A stretch of 64,000 nt of DNA from GAS368 sp965227745 (GCA_965227745.1 OZ245769.1:2666001-2730000); one strand, 5' to 3'. Shown: positions 25,050 to 34,157, counted from the first letter of the stretch. Notes: generated by a model from the letters alone, not told the origin. Numbers and translations: made by a program.

Positions 25050-25169
25050 AAGTAGCGAGTAGTGAGTAGCGGGTAGCGAGTAGAAAGGCGGCGGTAGAGT
25101 GGGCCGGGATTTTCGCGGGAGAGAGTAGCGACCGAGATGCTCGCTAATCAGTGACCGCTACTCGCTACT
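25050..25169. repeat. AGTAGCGAGTAG inverted repeats
   Basis: AGTAGCGAGTAGTGAGTAGC continues as GGGTAGCGAGTAG at 25051-25083. An inverted partial copy, CGCTACTCGCTACT, is at 25156-25169 with AGTAGCGA again at 25123. It fills the gap between the pheT stop and the gatC start and therefore lies in the gatC leader. Confidence 0.7.
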
Positions 25170-25173
25170 GTTA

Positions 25174-27642
25174 TTACTTCCGGATCTGCCAGGTGGTGGT
25201 CTTGGCGACTTCGTCCTGAATCTTGTTGAAGACGACGTTGACCTCGTCGTCCGTGAGCGTGCGGTCGGGGGCCCGGAAGACGAAGGAGAACGCGAGGCTC
25301 TTCTTCCCCTCGGGCATGCCCAGCCCGGCGTACACGTCGAAGGCGCTCACGCTCTCCAACGCGAAAGCAGTGCCGACCGCCGCGCGAGCGAGCTTGGCGA
25401 GGGTCTTCTGCACCTCGCTCGCCGTCGTCGCGGCATCGACCACGAGCGCGAGATCGCGCAGGGCGACGGGCTGCAAGCTGAAGTCCGCATAGCGCCGGCG
25501 CGTTGCGTCGCTGCTGAGCTTCTCCGGCAGAATCGCGAATTGCCCCGCGTACACTTTGCCCTCGATGCCGAGCGACTTGAGATGCGCGAGGCTGAGCAAC
25601 CCGCAGCGCGCCACCCAGCCGCCGAACTCGATCACGCCGGCGCTCGCTGCGTGGCCCGCCTGCCAGCCAAAGGCCGGCTCCGCCACCGCTGTGAGCGGCT
25701 GGCGCGCGAAGTCGATGCCCGCCGCCGTCGCCAGCGCGGACACGAGATGCTTCGTCGTGTAAAAATCCGCCGGCTCACGCTTGAGCCAAGTGCGTTCGCC
25801 CACCGGCTCCGCAATGATAAACGCCACCGCCACGCACTCCACCTTCTCGCCCTTGCGGTCGATGAAAATGCGGCCCGTCTCACACAAGCGCGAGGCCGCG
25901 ACCCCGCGCGATTGGTTAAGCTTCAGCGATTCGAGGAGACCGCTCACGAGCGTCGGACGCAGGTGCGACTGGTCTTCGACAAACGGATTCGCGAGCGCGA
26001 GACCCGGCGCGCCCGCCGTATCGACCCACGCGGTCAGCTCCTTGGCCGGACGCAACGTGTAGTTCACACACTCGTGAAAATCATGGCCGACCAGATAGTC
26101 CGTCACGCGGCGGTTGAAGAGCACGATGGGATCGTCGTCATTCACCAATCCGGGCGATTGCACCACCGTCGCAGGAATTTTCTCCGTGCCGTAGAGGCGC
26201 AGCACTTCCTCGACGAGGTCGATGGGGCGGTCGAGATCGTCGCGCCAGCTCGGGATGCCGACGGTCCACGCCGGGCCGCGATTCGGCCGCTCGGTTTGCT
26301 CCTCGCGGTTGATCGTAAACTCGAGAGCCTCGAACGCCGCGCGCATATCCGCCGCCGGCACATCGAACCCCAGCTTCTCCGTGATATAGTCGTGCGTCAC
26401 GACGATCTCGCGCTGCCACGGCACATCGCCGCCGACCTTGAAGGCCGGGCCGACGACTTTGCCGCCGGCCGTCTCGACGATGAGGTCAATTGCGCGCCAC
26501 GCATTTTCGAGCGTCGCATGCGGATCGACGCCGCGCTCGTAGCGATACGACGAATCCGACGACAGCGCGAGTTGCCGCGACGTCGCGCGGATCGACTGGC
26601 GATTGAAAATCGCGCACTCGATCACGAGGTCGGTGGTATCCGCGCTCACGCCGGAATTTTCCCCGCCCATGATGCCCGCGATCACGACGGGCTTCTGCGC
26701 ATCGGCGATCACGAGCATGCGCGAAGTGAGCGCGCGCTCCTTGCCATCGAGCGTGGTAATCTTTTCGCCCTCCGCCGCGCGGCGCACGACGATCTGCGCG
26801 CCGCCGAGCTTCTTCGCGTCAAACGCGTGCAACGGCTGCCCGGTCTCGAGCATCACGTAGTTGCCGACATCGACGACATTGTTGATGGGGCGAAGGCCCA
26901 CGGCGGACAAGCGCTGCTGCAACCACGCCGGACTCGGCCCGATCTTCACGCCGGAGACCACATAAGCCGTGTACAGCGGGCAATCCTCGGGCGTCTCGAC
27001 GCGGACGGAGCTGAGCAGATCAGGAAGCGCCGGGGCATCGCTTACGTCGCCGCGGAAATTTTCCTGCGGATACTTCAGCGGCAACTTGAACCACGCCGCG
27101 AGCTCGCGCGCGATCCCGAGGTGCGATTGGCAGTCGGGCCGATTCGGCGTGATCTCGATGTCGAACACGGTGTCACCCGCCGGCAGCACTTCATTGATCG
27201 GCGTACCAAGTGCCGGAGTGCCTTCGAGAATGAGCAAGCCATCGCCCGCCGGCAGGCCGATCTCATCGGGACCGCAGAGCATGCCCTGCGACTCGTGGCC
27301 GTACTTCTTTGACGCCGTGATCTTGAAATCACCGGGCAGCACCGCGCCGGGCAGCGCGACCGGCACGCGGCGACCGGGGTCGCAGTTGTGCGCACCGCAC
27401 ACGATGCTCTTCACTCCACCGGCCGGGCCGACGTCGACCGTGCACAGCGAGATTTCCTTTTTCGGATTCGGAATCTTCGTGCGCGTGAGGATCTCGCCGA
27501 CGACGACGTGATCGAGCTTGGGCGCCCCCGTATTGAGGATGCCCTCGACCTCGAAGCCGAGAAAAGTGATGGCGCGGGAGATCTCGTCGTTAGACGCAGT
27601 GAGATCGATGTAGTCGCGGAGCCAGTTCAGGGAGATTTTCAC
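25174..27642 (-). CDS. pheT: Phenylalanine-tRNA ligase beta subunit
   Basis: An 822-residue bacterial-type beta subunit. Domains in order: N-terminal MKISLNWLRDYIDL, tRNA-binding OB domain (about 40-150, KIPNPKKEISLCTVDVG), B3/4 editing domain (about 215-390), B5 (about 400-480), the catalytic-like core (about 490-700, RFVNDDDPIVLFNRRV region), and the C-terminal anticodon-binding FDX-ACB domain (about 725-822, ADFSLQPVALRDLALVVD). With PheS it charges tRNA-Phe as a heterotetramer. It follows pheS after a 98-bp gap that is nearly all a palindromic repeat. Confidence 0.97.
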   Translation of the reverse strand: MKISLNWLRDYIDLTASNDEISRAITFLGFEVEGILNTGAPKLDHVVVGEILTRTKIPNPKKEISLCTVDVGPAGGVKSIVCGAHNCDPGRRVPVALPGAVLPGDFKITASKKYGHESQGMLCGPDEIGLPAGDGLLILEGTPALGTPINEVLPAGDTVFDIEITPNRPDCQSHLGIARELAAWFKLPLKYPQENFRGDVSDAPALPDLLSSVRVETPEDCPLYTAYVVSGVKIGPSPAWLQQRLSAVGLRPINNVVDVGNYVMLETGQPLHAFDAKKLGGAQIVVRRAAEGEKITTLDGKERALTSRMLVIADAQKPVVIAGIMGGENSGVSADTTDLVIECAIFNRQSIRATSRQLALSSDSSYRYERGVDPHATLENAWRAIDLIVETAGGKVVGPAFKVGGDVPWQREIVVTHDYITEKLGFDVPAADMRAAFEALEFTINREEQTERPNRGPAWTVGIPSWRDDLDRPIDLVEEVLRLYGTEKIPATVVQSPGLVNDDDPIVLFNRRVTDYLVGHDFHECVNYTLRPAKELTAWVDTAGAPGLALANPFVEDQSHLRPTLVSGLLESLKLNQSRGVAASRLCETGRIFIDRKGEKVECVAVAFIIAEPVGERTWLKREPADFYTTKHLVSALATAAGIDFARQPLTAVAEPAFGWQAGHAASAGVIEFGGWVARCGLLSLAHLKSLGIEGKVYAGQFAILPEKLSSDATRRRYADFSLQPVALRDLALVVDAATTASEVQKTLAKLARAAVGTAFALESVSAFDVYAGLGMPEGKKSLAFSFVFRAPDRTLTDDEVNVVFNKIQDEVAKTTTWQIRK

Positions 27643-27663
27643 AGGGAGAGACGATAGAATTTT

Positions 27664-27735
27664 TGACCACGGATTTCACGGACGACACGGATGAAAGCAG
27701 GATTATCCGTGCCCATCGGTGTGATCCGTGGTTAA
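27664..27735. repeat. CACGGAT-type palindromic repeat between pheS and pheT
   Basis: GACCACGGATTTCACGGACG (27665) continues as ACACGGATG; the right half, ATCCGTGCCCATCGGTGTGA then TCCGTGGTTAA (27705-27735), is its approximate reverse complement. The RNA could fold into a long hairpin inside the pheST transcript. Confidence 0.8.
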
Positions 27736-27740
27736 TTTTC

Positions 27741-28784
27741 TCAGGCAAATTGCTTCAGGAACCTCAGGTCGTTTTGATAAAAATACCGGATGTCATCGAT
27801 GCCGTAGAGGAGCATCGCAAGGCGTTCGAGGCCCATGCCGAAGGCGTAGCCGCTCCACACGTCGGGATCGTAGCCCACTTCGGAAAAGACCGTGGGATCG
27901 ACCATGCCGCAGCCGCCGATTTCGATCCACGGTTTCTTCACCTTGGGCAGGTGCGTGGCGGTGAGATCGACCTCGAAGCTGGGCTCGGTGTAGCCGAAGT
28001 AGTGCGGGCGGAACCGCGTCTTCGTGTCCTTGCCGAGGAGCGAGGCGAAGATGTAGTCGAGCAGCGCCTTGAGGTCGCGGACGGTCACGTTCTTGTCGAC
28101 GTAGAGGCACTCGAGCTGATGGAAATTCGCGCTGTGCGTCGCGTCCGTGGTGTCGCGGCGATACACGCGGCCCGGCGAGACGATGCGGATCGGGGGCTTG
28201 CCCTTCAGCATCGTGCGGATCTGCACCGACGAGGTGTGCGTGCGGAGGAGATATTTTTCGTCCGGTACCTTTTTCGAGACATTCGAGAAACGCGACGTGG
28301 TCGGGAAATAAAACGTGTCTTTCTCGTCGCGCGCCGGGTGATCGGGCGGGGTGTTGAGCGCGTCGAAGCAGTAGTACTCGGTCTCGACCTCCGGGCCGTC
28401 GGCGACGGTAAAGCCGACCTTGCGCAGGATGCGGCACATCTCCTCGCGCACGAGCGTGAGCGGGTGATAGGTGCCGGGGCCGACGTCTGGCGAGGGCAGC
28501 GTGGGGTCGACGGCGGGCCCGAGCTGGGCCGCGAGCTCGGCGGCGCCGATCTGTGCGAGCGCGGCGTCGAGCAGTGCCTGCACCTGGCCCTTGGTCTCAT
28601 TGATGAGCTTGCCGAGCGCGGGACGCTGCTCCTTCGGTACGGCGCCCATCTGCTTCATGAGCGCGGTGAGCTCGCCATTGGGACCGACGTAGCGCGCCTT
28701 GGCGGCCTCAAACTCGGGGCGCGTCTTGAGCGCGGCGAGTTCCGGGGTGGCCTTGGCAACGAGGGCGGAGAGTTGGTCTTGCAT
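27741..28784 (-). CDS. pheS: Phenylalanine-tRNA ligase alpha subunit
   Basis: A 347-residue alpha subunit. An N-terminal coiled coil (about 1-90) binds tRNA; the class II core follows with motif 1 HPLTLVREEMCRIL, motif 2 FSNVSKKVPDEKYLLRTHTS ... GRVYRRDTTDATHSANFHQL, and motif 3 SGYAFGMGLERLAMLLYGI. It makes phenylalanyl-adenylate and passes Phe to the tRNA. A long inverted repeat lies 19 bases upstream of the ATG. Confidence 0.97.
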   Translation of the reverse strand: MQDQLSALVAKATPELAALKTRPEFEAAKARYVGPNGELTALMKQMGAVPKEQRPALGKLINETKGQVQALLDAALAQIGAAELAAQLGPAVDPTLPSPDVGPGTYHPLTLVREEMCRILRKVGFTVADGPEVETEYYCFDALNTPPDHPARDEKDTFYFPTTSRFSNVSKKVPDEKYLLRTHTSSVQIRTMLKGKPPIRIVSPGRVYRRDTTDATHSANFHQLECLYVDKNVTVRDLKALLDYIFASLLGKDTKTRFRPHYFGYTEPSFEVDLTATHLPKVKKPWIEIGGCGMVDPTVFSEVGYDPDVWSGYAFGMGLERLAMLLYGIDDIRYFYQNDLRFLKQFA

Positions 28785-28802
28785 GAAAATGAAAAAATTC
28801 GA

Positions 28803-28898
28803 TTCAGGTATCTTTCTGTTTCCTCTTTCTCTTCATCTTTATCCGTTCGAAAGCGGTTTGAGAGAAAGATGAAGAGAAAGAGGAAAGAGAAAGATTCA
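28803..28898. repeat. Long inverted repeat in the pheS leader
   Basis: The arms (about 28803-28842 and 28861-28898) match over roughly 36-38 bp with two mismatches. The core is CTTTCTCTTTCCTCTTTCTC on one strand, the family also seen singly at 7055 and 10735. The loop is about 18 nt. Transcribed to the minus strand, it makes a hairpin 19 nt before the pheS ATG, with no T-run after it. Confidence 0.85.
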
Positions 28899-28930
28899 GG
28901 GCAGGAAAGCGGCGGGAGCGACTTATGCGC

Positions 28931-28969
28931 AAAAAAAGAGGACGGTGCTTCCTAGGAAGCCCGTCCTCT
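28931..28969 (-). terminator. Terminator after rplT
   Basis: On the minus strand AGAGGACGG (28969-28961) pairs with CCGTCCTCT (28945-28937) and a run of T follows. The loop GCTTCCTAGGAAGC is itself palindromic. It separates rpmI-rplT from pheST. Confidence 0.88.
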
Positions 28970-29016
28970 GGGGAGAAATCAGAGAGCGAGCCTGCCCGGC
29001 TCGCGTTGGATTTGCT

Positions 29017-29403
29017 TTAGGCCTTCTTCTTCGCAGCGGCGGCCTTGGCCTTCAACGCGTCCTGGGCTTTGGAGACCAGGCCGTTAAATGCCACCTCGTC
29101 ATTGATCGCGAGGTCGCTCAGGACCTTGCGGTCGAGCGTGATATTGGCGGCGTGGAGGCCCTCGATGAAGCGGCTGTACGTGATGCCGGCAGCGCGGCAG
29201 GCAGCGTTCAAGCGCACGATCCAGAGACCGCGGAAATCGCCCTTCTTCTTGCGGCGGGCCGCATAGGCGTATTGCCAGGCGTGCTGGACAGCTTCTTTCG
29301 CGTAGCGGAAGAGCTTGGATTTATTACCGAAATAGCCCTTGGCGTATTTCAGTACTTTTTTGCGGCGCTTGCGCGACGCGGGGGAGTTTGTTGCACGAGC
29401 CAT
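29017..29403 (-). CDS. rplT: Large-subunit ribosomal protein bL20
   Basis: A 128-residue bL20 with the basic N-terminus SRKRRKKVLKYAKGYFG that threads into 23S rRNA and the globular domain FRGLWIVRLNAACRAAGITY. It has a short Ala/Lys tail. It follows rpmI by 97 bp and ends in its own terminator. In E. coli bL20 represses its own operon; I could not identify such a site here. Confidence 0.97.
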   Translation of the reverse strand: MARATNSPASRKRRKKVLKYAKGYFGNKSKLFRYAKEAVQHAWQYAYAARRKKKGDFRGLWIVRLNAACRAAGITYSRFIEGLHAANITLDRKVLSDLAINDEVAFNGLVSKAQDALKAKAAAAKKKA

Positions 29404-29500
29404 GTTGTGTAATTCCTTTTAGGTTAATCGCAGACAGGTCGGCTTAGTTCACCTGTCAGACGAAGTTTTGGTTGATGCCTTAATGCTCTAACAGCTTGAT

Positions 29501-29695
29501 TTACAAGCCGAAGGGCAAAGCCCGCTTGAGGGCTTTGGCGTGGCCTTCAGCAACCAGCTTGTCACGAGAAGCACGACGTTTGGACTTCGTGCTCTTCGCG
29601 GAAAGCAAGTGCCGGAAGCCGGGCGTGCGGCGAATCAACTTTCCGCGAGCGGAGAGTTTGAAGCGCTTGGCTACGGACTTTTTGGTCTTTTGCAT
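29501..29695 (-). CDS. rpmI: Large-subunit ribosomal protein bL35
   Basis: A 64-residue basic protein: MQKTKKSVAKRFKLSARGKL then IRRTPGFRHLLSAKSTKSKR. The ATG at 29695 fits the usual family length. The normal upstream neighbour infC is not here; a lone receiver protein is upstream instead. Confidence 0.96.
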   Translation of the reverse strand: MQKTKKSVAKRFKLSARGKLIRRTPGFRHLLSAKSTKSKRRASRDKLVAEGHAKALKRALPFGL

Positions 29696-29870
29696 GGAGA
29701 GAGCGAACCAAAACAGAGATCGCGCGCCTCGATGGCAAGGGGAAAGTGTCGCGGACACGGCTCAATTTTTCCCGCGCCCGCTCCGCTCGCTCCACCCACC
29801 CTCCCCTTTCCCGCAGCTTGTCGCCCTCCTCGCCTCTTCACCCAACCTCCACTCGCCCCTAAGGGCCCGC

Positions 29871-30260
29871 CTATTCCGACCGCAAAGGCGCGATCACCAC
29901 GTCTTCGGTCCGGCGCACCGCCGCGAGCAATTCCGAAACCGTGAAGGGCTTCCGCAAGATCTCTTGCACGCCGATGCGGCTGGCCTCGGCGGCCGGGGAT
30001 TCGCCGGTCCCGCTTTTCGTCGAAATCGCGATCAGCCCGACGAGCGGATAATCCTGCTGGAGAGCTTGGATGACGTGCGTGGCCTCCGCATCGGAGACCG
30101 ACGTATCCACCACTACAATATCCATCGGTTGCTCACGAACCAGCGCCAGGGCGTCGCGTCCCGCGCGGGCGCTCGAGACCGCATAGCCGGCCACCGAAAG
30201 CGCAGCGCAATTCGCGACGCGAGTACGTTCATCACCATCGATGACCAATATATTCAGCAT
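29871..30260 (-). CDS. Stand-alone receiver-domain protein
   Basis: A 129-residue receiver domain with no output part. It has the acid pocket (VIDGDE, residues 7-11), phosphoacceptor D52 in IVVVDTSV, and Lys in EILRKPFTVSEL. ATG at 30260 (MLNILVID) is chosen. It resembles CheY-like or Spo0F-like shuttles; no kinase or methyl-accepting protein is beside it, so its partner is unknown. Confidence 0.88.
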   Translation of the reverse strand: MLNILVIDGDERTRVANCAALSVAGYAVSSARAGRDALALVREQPMDIVVVDTSVSDAEATHVIQALQQDYPLVGLIAISTKSGTGESPAAEASRIGVQEILRKPFTVSELLAAVRRTEDVVIAPLRSE

Positions 30261-30458
30261 GGGTTTTGGGTAACCAGCGACGAGGACCAAACGGGGGGTT
30301 ATCCTCTTAACTGCGCCGCCGATTTCGAAGAACGTGCACACTCCGATGCGCATAACAAGCGCATGATTTAAAGTTTTTCACCTCAGCCCCCGCCGGGGAC
30401 TTTTCCCATCAGGTTTTGCCCTACAGCGACGGGAAAATCGGTCTACCTCGTCGGCCAT

Positions 30459-32162
30459 TTACCAGCCCACCGCCGCATTGGTCCGGCGGGGATCAGCAAA
30501 GCCAGTAAACGAGCCGTCGGGATTAATTTCGATGGCGTTGAGGCCGCCAAAATGCCGCCCCCGCCCCGGCGCTTCCGGCAACACGACCTTCCAGCCCCGA
30601 CGCTCCATGCCACTCGCTTCCCCGGCGGGAAACGAGTCTTCCGCCTCAAAGGTCTCGGCCTCACCTGAGCGCACCGTTCCGGTAAAATGGATGCGCGTGT
30701 CGCCGATCACCTCGGCGAGCGGGCGATTGAAGACGAGGCGGTCGAGCAGGCCTTGCAGCATGGCCGTGGGAATGCGGGCGGCGCCCGGGATGCCGATGGC
30801 AAAGACCGGCTTGCCCCCGCGCAATACGATCGTCGGCGAGATGGTGCTGCGCGCGCGTTTGCCGGGCGCCGCGTAGTTAATGCTGTCGGAATTCGTGAAC
30901 GTGAAATTGCTCATTGAATCGTTCAGCACCACGCCCGTGCCCGGCGGCACGACGCCCGCGCCGAAGTGCAGGCTCTGCGACTGGGTGGCACAGACGATAT
31001 TCCCCGCCGCATCGGCCACGATAAAGTGCGTCGTCGCGGCCATCACGCTCTCGGTCCACGCGCCATCGTCGAGCCAGGTGGTCCGCTCATCCTTCGGCGG
31101 CGTGCGTGAAAAGGCCTTGGCGCGAATGTCGCGAATCGATTCCGGCGACACCAGCCGGTCGAAGTTGGCACGCGCTGCCGGGGCATCACCCACGAGTTGG
31201 GCCACCATCGGCTGCACCACGCGCCACACCCGGCCGATGCGGTCGAGATTATCCGCCGTGCGGAGCGGCCCACCGCCAAACGTCTCGTCTTCGAGGGCTT
31301 TCATCGCCGGCAAAAATGCCGCTGGCCCACTCGCCGGAGGCGGAGCAGCCACCAGGCGGTAACCGCGAAAATCCATCGCGACAGGCTCCGTGATCCGGGC
31401 CTCGTAATGGGACAGATCTGACAACGTCAGCACGCCGCCGCCCCGCTCGGAGGCCTTGACAATCGCCGCTGCGACCGCCCCGCGATAAAAGCCGTCGCGC
31501 CCCTGCTGGGCGTAGATCTCCATCGTGCGCGCGAGGTCCGGGTTGGGCAGCAGCGAGCCGATCAGCGGCAGTTTGCCATTGGGCAGATAGATCCGCGCGA
31601 TCTCGGCGTCCCCTTGCCGCAGTTTCTTTTCCTGCTCCTCGATGAAATCGACCGTCTTCGGCAACACGCGGAAGCCCTCCCGCGCCAGCCGGATGGCGGG
31701 CTGCACATCGTCCGCCCATTTTCTCGCGCCCCACTTTTGATGCGCCGCCCACAGCCCCGCGGGCAAGCCGGGCACGCAGACCGCTCCGTAGCCATAGCTG
31801 CGATCCTCGCTGGGGCGCTGGCGGTAGGTGTCGACGTCGAGCGAGCCCGCGGCGTCCATCCCATCGACGACGTAGGTATGTCCGCTCTTCGCTTCATAAT
31901 AGAGCAGCATGATCTTGCCACCGAGGCCGGAGCCATAGGGCTCGGCCACGCCGAGCGAGAGCGCCGTGGCCACCGCCGCGTCGACGGCGTTGCCGCCGGC
32001 TTTCAAAATCGTCACGCCCGCTTCAGCGGCCTGTGGGTGCGCCGCGACGACCATGCCATGCTGCCCCACCACCGGCTGAACCGTGACGGGCGTCGCCGCC
32101 GATAGCACGGCGACGAAGCAAAGCGACCAAATGGCGGAGCAAACGTGGGGCAGGCGTTTCAC
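30459..32162 (-). CDS. Gamma-glutamyltransferase
   Basis: A 567-residue Ntn-hydrolase with a signal peptide (MKRLPHVCSAIWSLCFVAVL). The large subunit shows AAEAGVTILKAGGNAVDAAV and EPYGSGLGG. The autocatalytic cleavage site is at T377-T378-H-F, where T377 becomes the nucleophile of the small subunit (THFIVADAAGNIV), followed by LNDSMSNFTF and PGKRARSTISPTIV. It hydrolyses glutathione and other gamma-glutamyl compounds in the periplasm. No linked glutathione genes are near. Confidence 0.94.
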   Translation of the reverse strand: MKRLPHVCSAIWSLCFVAVLSAATPVTVQPVVGQHGMVVAAHPQAAEAGVTILKAGGNAVDAAVATALSLGVAEPYGSGLGGKIMLLYYEAKSGHTYVVDGMDAAGSLDVDTYRQRPSEDRSYGYGAVCVPGLPAGLWAAHQKWGARKWADDVQPAIRLAREGFRVLPKTVDFIEEQEKKLRQGDAEIARIYLPNGKLPLIGSLLPNPDLARTMEIYAQQGRDGFYRGAVAAAIVKASERGGGVLTLSDLSHYEARITEPVAMDFRGYRLVAAPPPASGPAAFLPAMKALEDETFGGGPLRTADNLDRIGRVWRVVQPMVAQLVGDAPAARANFDRLVSPESIRDIRAKAFSRTPPKDERTTWLDDGAWTESVMAATTHFIVADAAGNIVCATQSQSLHFGAGVVPPGTGVVLNDSMSNFTFTNSDSINYAAPGKRARSTISPTIVLRGGKPVFAIGIPGAARIPTAMLQGLLDRLVFNRPLAEVIGDTRIHFTGTVRSGEAETFEAEDSFPAGEASGMERRGWKVVLPEAPGRGRHFGGLNAIEINPDGSFTGFADPRRTNAAVGW

Positions 32163-32280
32163 CCCTCACCCGTAGTAGAAAGCCCCGCTCCTCGGCGAGT
32201 CCTATAACACCTTATCCGCGCATAATATTCGCCAACAATTTCCTTCTCCGCGCGTCCCTACCGAATCGCCTCACTTCCGC

Positions 32281-33366
32281 TCAACCGCGCACCGGTCCCG
32301 TCGATTCGCGGACGATAAGTTCACCGGTGATCAACCGCACAACCGGTTTCGCCTTCGGCGGGGCATCGAGTTGGGCGAGGATGATCTCGGCCGCTGTTGC
32401 GATGGTCTCGTCGATGTTCTGATTGACGGTGGTGAGTGTGGGCATGGTTACGGCCGACACCGGCTGGTTGTTAAAGCCCGTCACCGAGATGTCCCGCGGC
32501 ACCTTCACGCCGCCGTCTTGCAGTCCGCGCAGGGCCCCGATGGCGATTTCGTCGTTGAGCGCGAGGAGGGCGGTCGGGCAATGCGCGACTTGGAGGAAAC
32601 TCCCCGCGAGTTTGCGGCCGTAGTCGAAGTCATTGTCGCGCTCGTGTAGGTGGTCGAGGGAGAGCGTGCACGTATCGAAATCCAGTCCCCGCGCGCGCAG
32701 CGCCGCATGGATGCCGGCCATGCGATCAAAGCGGGTGGCCGGGGCTTTGCCGATGCCCATGAGCCCAAAGGTCCGGTGCCCAAGGTCGAAGAGGTGGTTC
32801 ATCACCGCTTCCATCGCCGCCGAGCGGTCGAGCGACACCGTGTGGGCGTTTTTGAGGCCGAAATGGTCGATCACGAGGTGCGGTGTGCCGTGCGCGATCA
32901 ACTCCACGATCCGCGCCTCGATCTCCTCGCGATGAAAGTGCCCGATGAACACCACCGCCTCCACCCGCATCGAAAGAAAATGCCGCACCACCTCGCGGCC
33001 CGTTCCCGGGGTGAAGACTTCGATCAACGACGAGAAGCCCCGCGCGCGCAGGAGTTTCTGGAGCGTCGCGAGCTTTCGCACCGCCGGGGGCGTGAGCAAA
33101 TCCTCCACGCAAATGCCGACCATCGAGGTGCGTTTGCCCTTTAGGTGCAAGGCGTGGGCGTTGGGCGTAAAGCCAGTCTCGGCCAGCGCGCGTTGCACGC
33201 GATCAATCGTCTTCTGCTTCAGGCCCGGCTGGCCATTGAGCACGCGCGAGACCGTCGTTCGCGCAAGGCCCACGTGGCGGGCGAAATCCGCCGTCGAGCG
33301 GAGCACGGGGGTGGGTTTGGTCTTCGCGAGTTTTGACACGGGCTGGAAACGGGGTCCCACCAGCAT
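32281..33366 (-). CDS. LacI-family transcriptional regulator
   Basis: A 361-residue repressor type protein. HTH and hinge lie at about 24-75 (TADFARHVGLARTTVSRVLN, then FTPNAHALHLKGKRT), followed by a periplasmic-binding-like sensor (80-355) with SLDRSAAMEAVMNHLFDLGH and DISVTGFNNQPVSAVTMP. It is the closest LacI gene to the GGACACGTGTCC palindromes upstream of the GH28 gene and the two TonB receptors, and so the prime candidate to bind them; a pectin-derived sugar would then be the inducer. An N-terminal extension of about 20 residues before the HTH may be an over-long start. Confidence 0.94.
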   Translation of the reverse strand: MLVGPRFQPVSKLAKTKPTPVLRSTADFARHVGLARTTVSRVLNGQPGLKQKTIDRVQRALAETGFTPNAHALHLKGKRTSMVGICVEDLLTPPAVRKLATLQKLLRARGFSSLIEVFTPGTGREVVRHFLSMRVEAVVFIGHFHREEIEARIVELIAHGTPHLVIDHFGLKNAHTVSLDRSAAMEAVMNHLFDLGHRTFGLMGIGKAPATRFDRMAGIHAALRARGLDFDTCTLSLDHLHERDNDFDYGRKLAGSFLQVAHCPTALLALNDEIAIGALRGLQDGGVKVPRDISVTGFNNQPVSAVTMPTLTTVNQNIDETIATAAEIILAQLDAPPKAKPVVRLITGELIVRESTGPVRG

Positions 33367-33431
33367 GGTGGCACCGTCTTTCCAGTGTCAATGACCCGAC
33401 CCGTCGCGACTGCGCGACTTTTTATGCGACT

Positions 33432-34157
33432 TTAAGCGGCCTTGGCGGCGACCGCTTTGCGACAGCGGAGCAGCAGGGTTAGGCCGAGCATTCCCGCACC
33501 CGCGAGCATGGCGCTCGTCGCTGGTTCCGGGATCGCCGTCACCGAGGCCGCGAGACTGGCATCATCAAACAACGCCTGCGGGCTCGCCTGATTCACAAAC
33601 GCCACCGCGATCGGCAACCCGAAGTACTCGCGGGCCGGGATGTAAGTGCCCGACACAAAATCGAACTGCGCGCTGGAGACCGTCGCCACTTGCGAAGCGA
33701 GGGGGATGAACGTCCCGCCACTGATCACGCCAATTTGAAACGCTCCCACCGTCGTCCCGCCCGCATCGGCGCGATGCCCGATGTAGCCGGAGAAAGTATA
33801 GACGGTATATTCGGAATAGGTCGTGGCGAGTTGCTGCACGAGGCCGCCGCCGCTATTTGCGTAGCCGACCTGGGGACCATTTCCAGGGTTCGGCGGCGTC
33901 GGAGTCGTAGGCACGAGCGACGCGTTAAAAATACCGGCCTCACCCGCCACATTCGTCGGCGACCAATTCGTCGCGGAAGGATTGTAATTTTCCCCCGGCG
34001 GCGGATTCGGCGTCTCGAAGCTCGCATTCTGAATCGGGATGATCGTCTGCGCCTTGGCCCCGGTGAACACAAGCACCACGAGCGCGGCCCACGCTAAATA
34101 TCGCGTGATATCGCTGCGGTTGCCGGATACTCTGTGGGGGTAGGTGCTTGTGTTCAT
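33432..34157 (-). CDS. PEP-CTERM sorted protein
   Basis: A 241-residue exported protein. The signal peptide is at about 17-36 (RYLAWAALVVLVFTGAKAQ). The body is a beta-rich domain that starts IPIQNASFETPNPPPGENY, similar to carbohydrate-binding-like regions of PEP-CTERM proteins. The C-terminus has the sorting signal: IPEPATSAMLAGAGMLGLTL, then a short TM and an Arg/Lys-rich end. Exosortase would cut it and attach it to the envelope or polysaccharide. ATG at 34157. It diverges from the GH28 gene across an operator-like palindrome, so both may be induced together. Confidence 0.9.
   Translation of the reverse strand: MNTSTYPHRVSGNRSDITRYLAWAALVVLVFTGAKAQTIIPIQNASFETPNPPPGENYNPSATNWSPTNVAGEAGIFNASLVPTTPTPPNPGNGPQVGYANSGGGLVQQLATTYSEYTVYTFSGYIGHRADAGGTTVGAFQIGVISGGTFIPLASQVATVSSAQFDFVSGTYIPAREYFGLPIAVAFVNQASPQALFDDASLAASVTAIPEPATSAMLAGAGMLGLTLLLRCRKAVAAKAA

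Noticed and set aside
33400..33426. GTCGCGACTGCGCGACTTTTT as a terminator
   Set aside because: The T-run points in the plus direction, while both neighbouring genes run on the minus strand, and the stem is only six base pairs.
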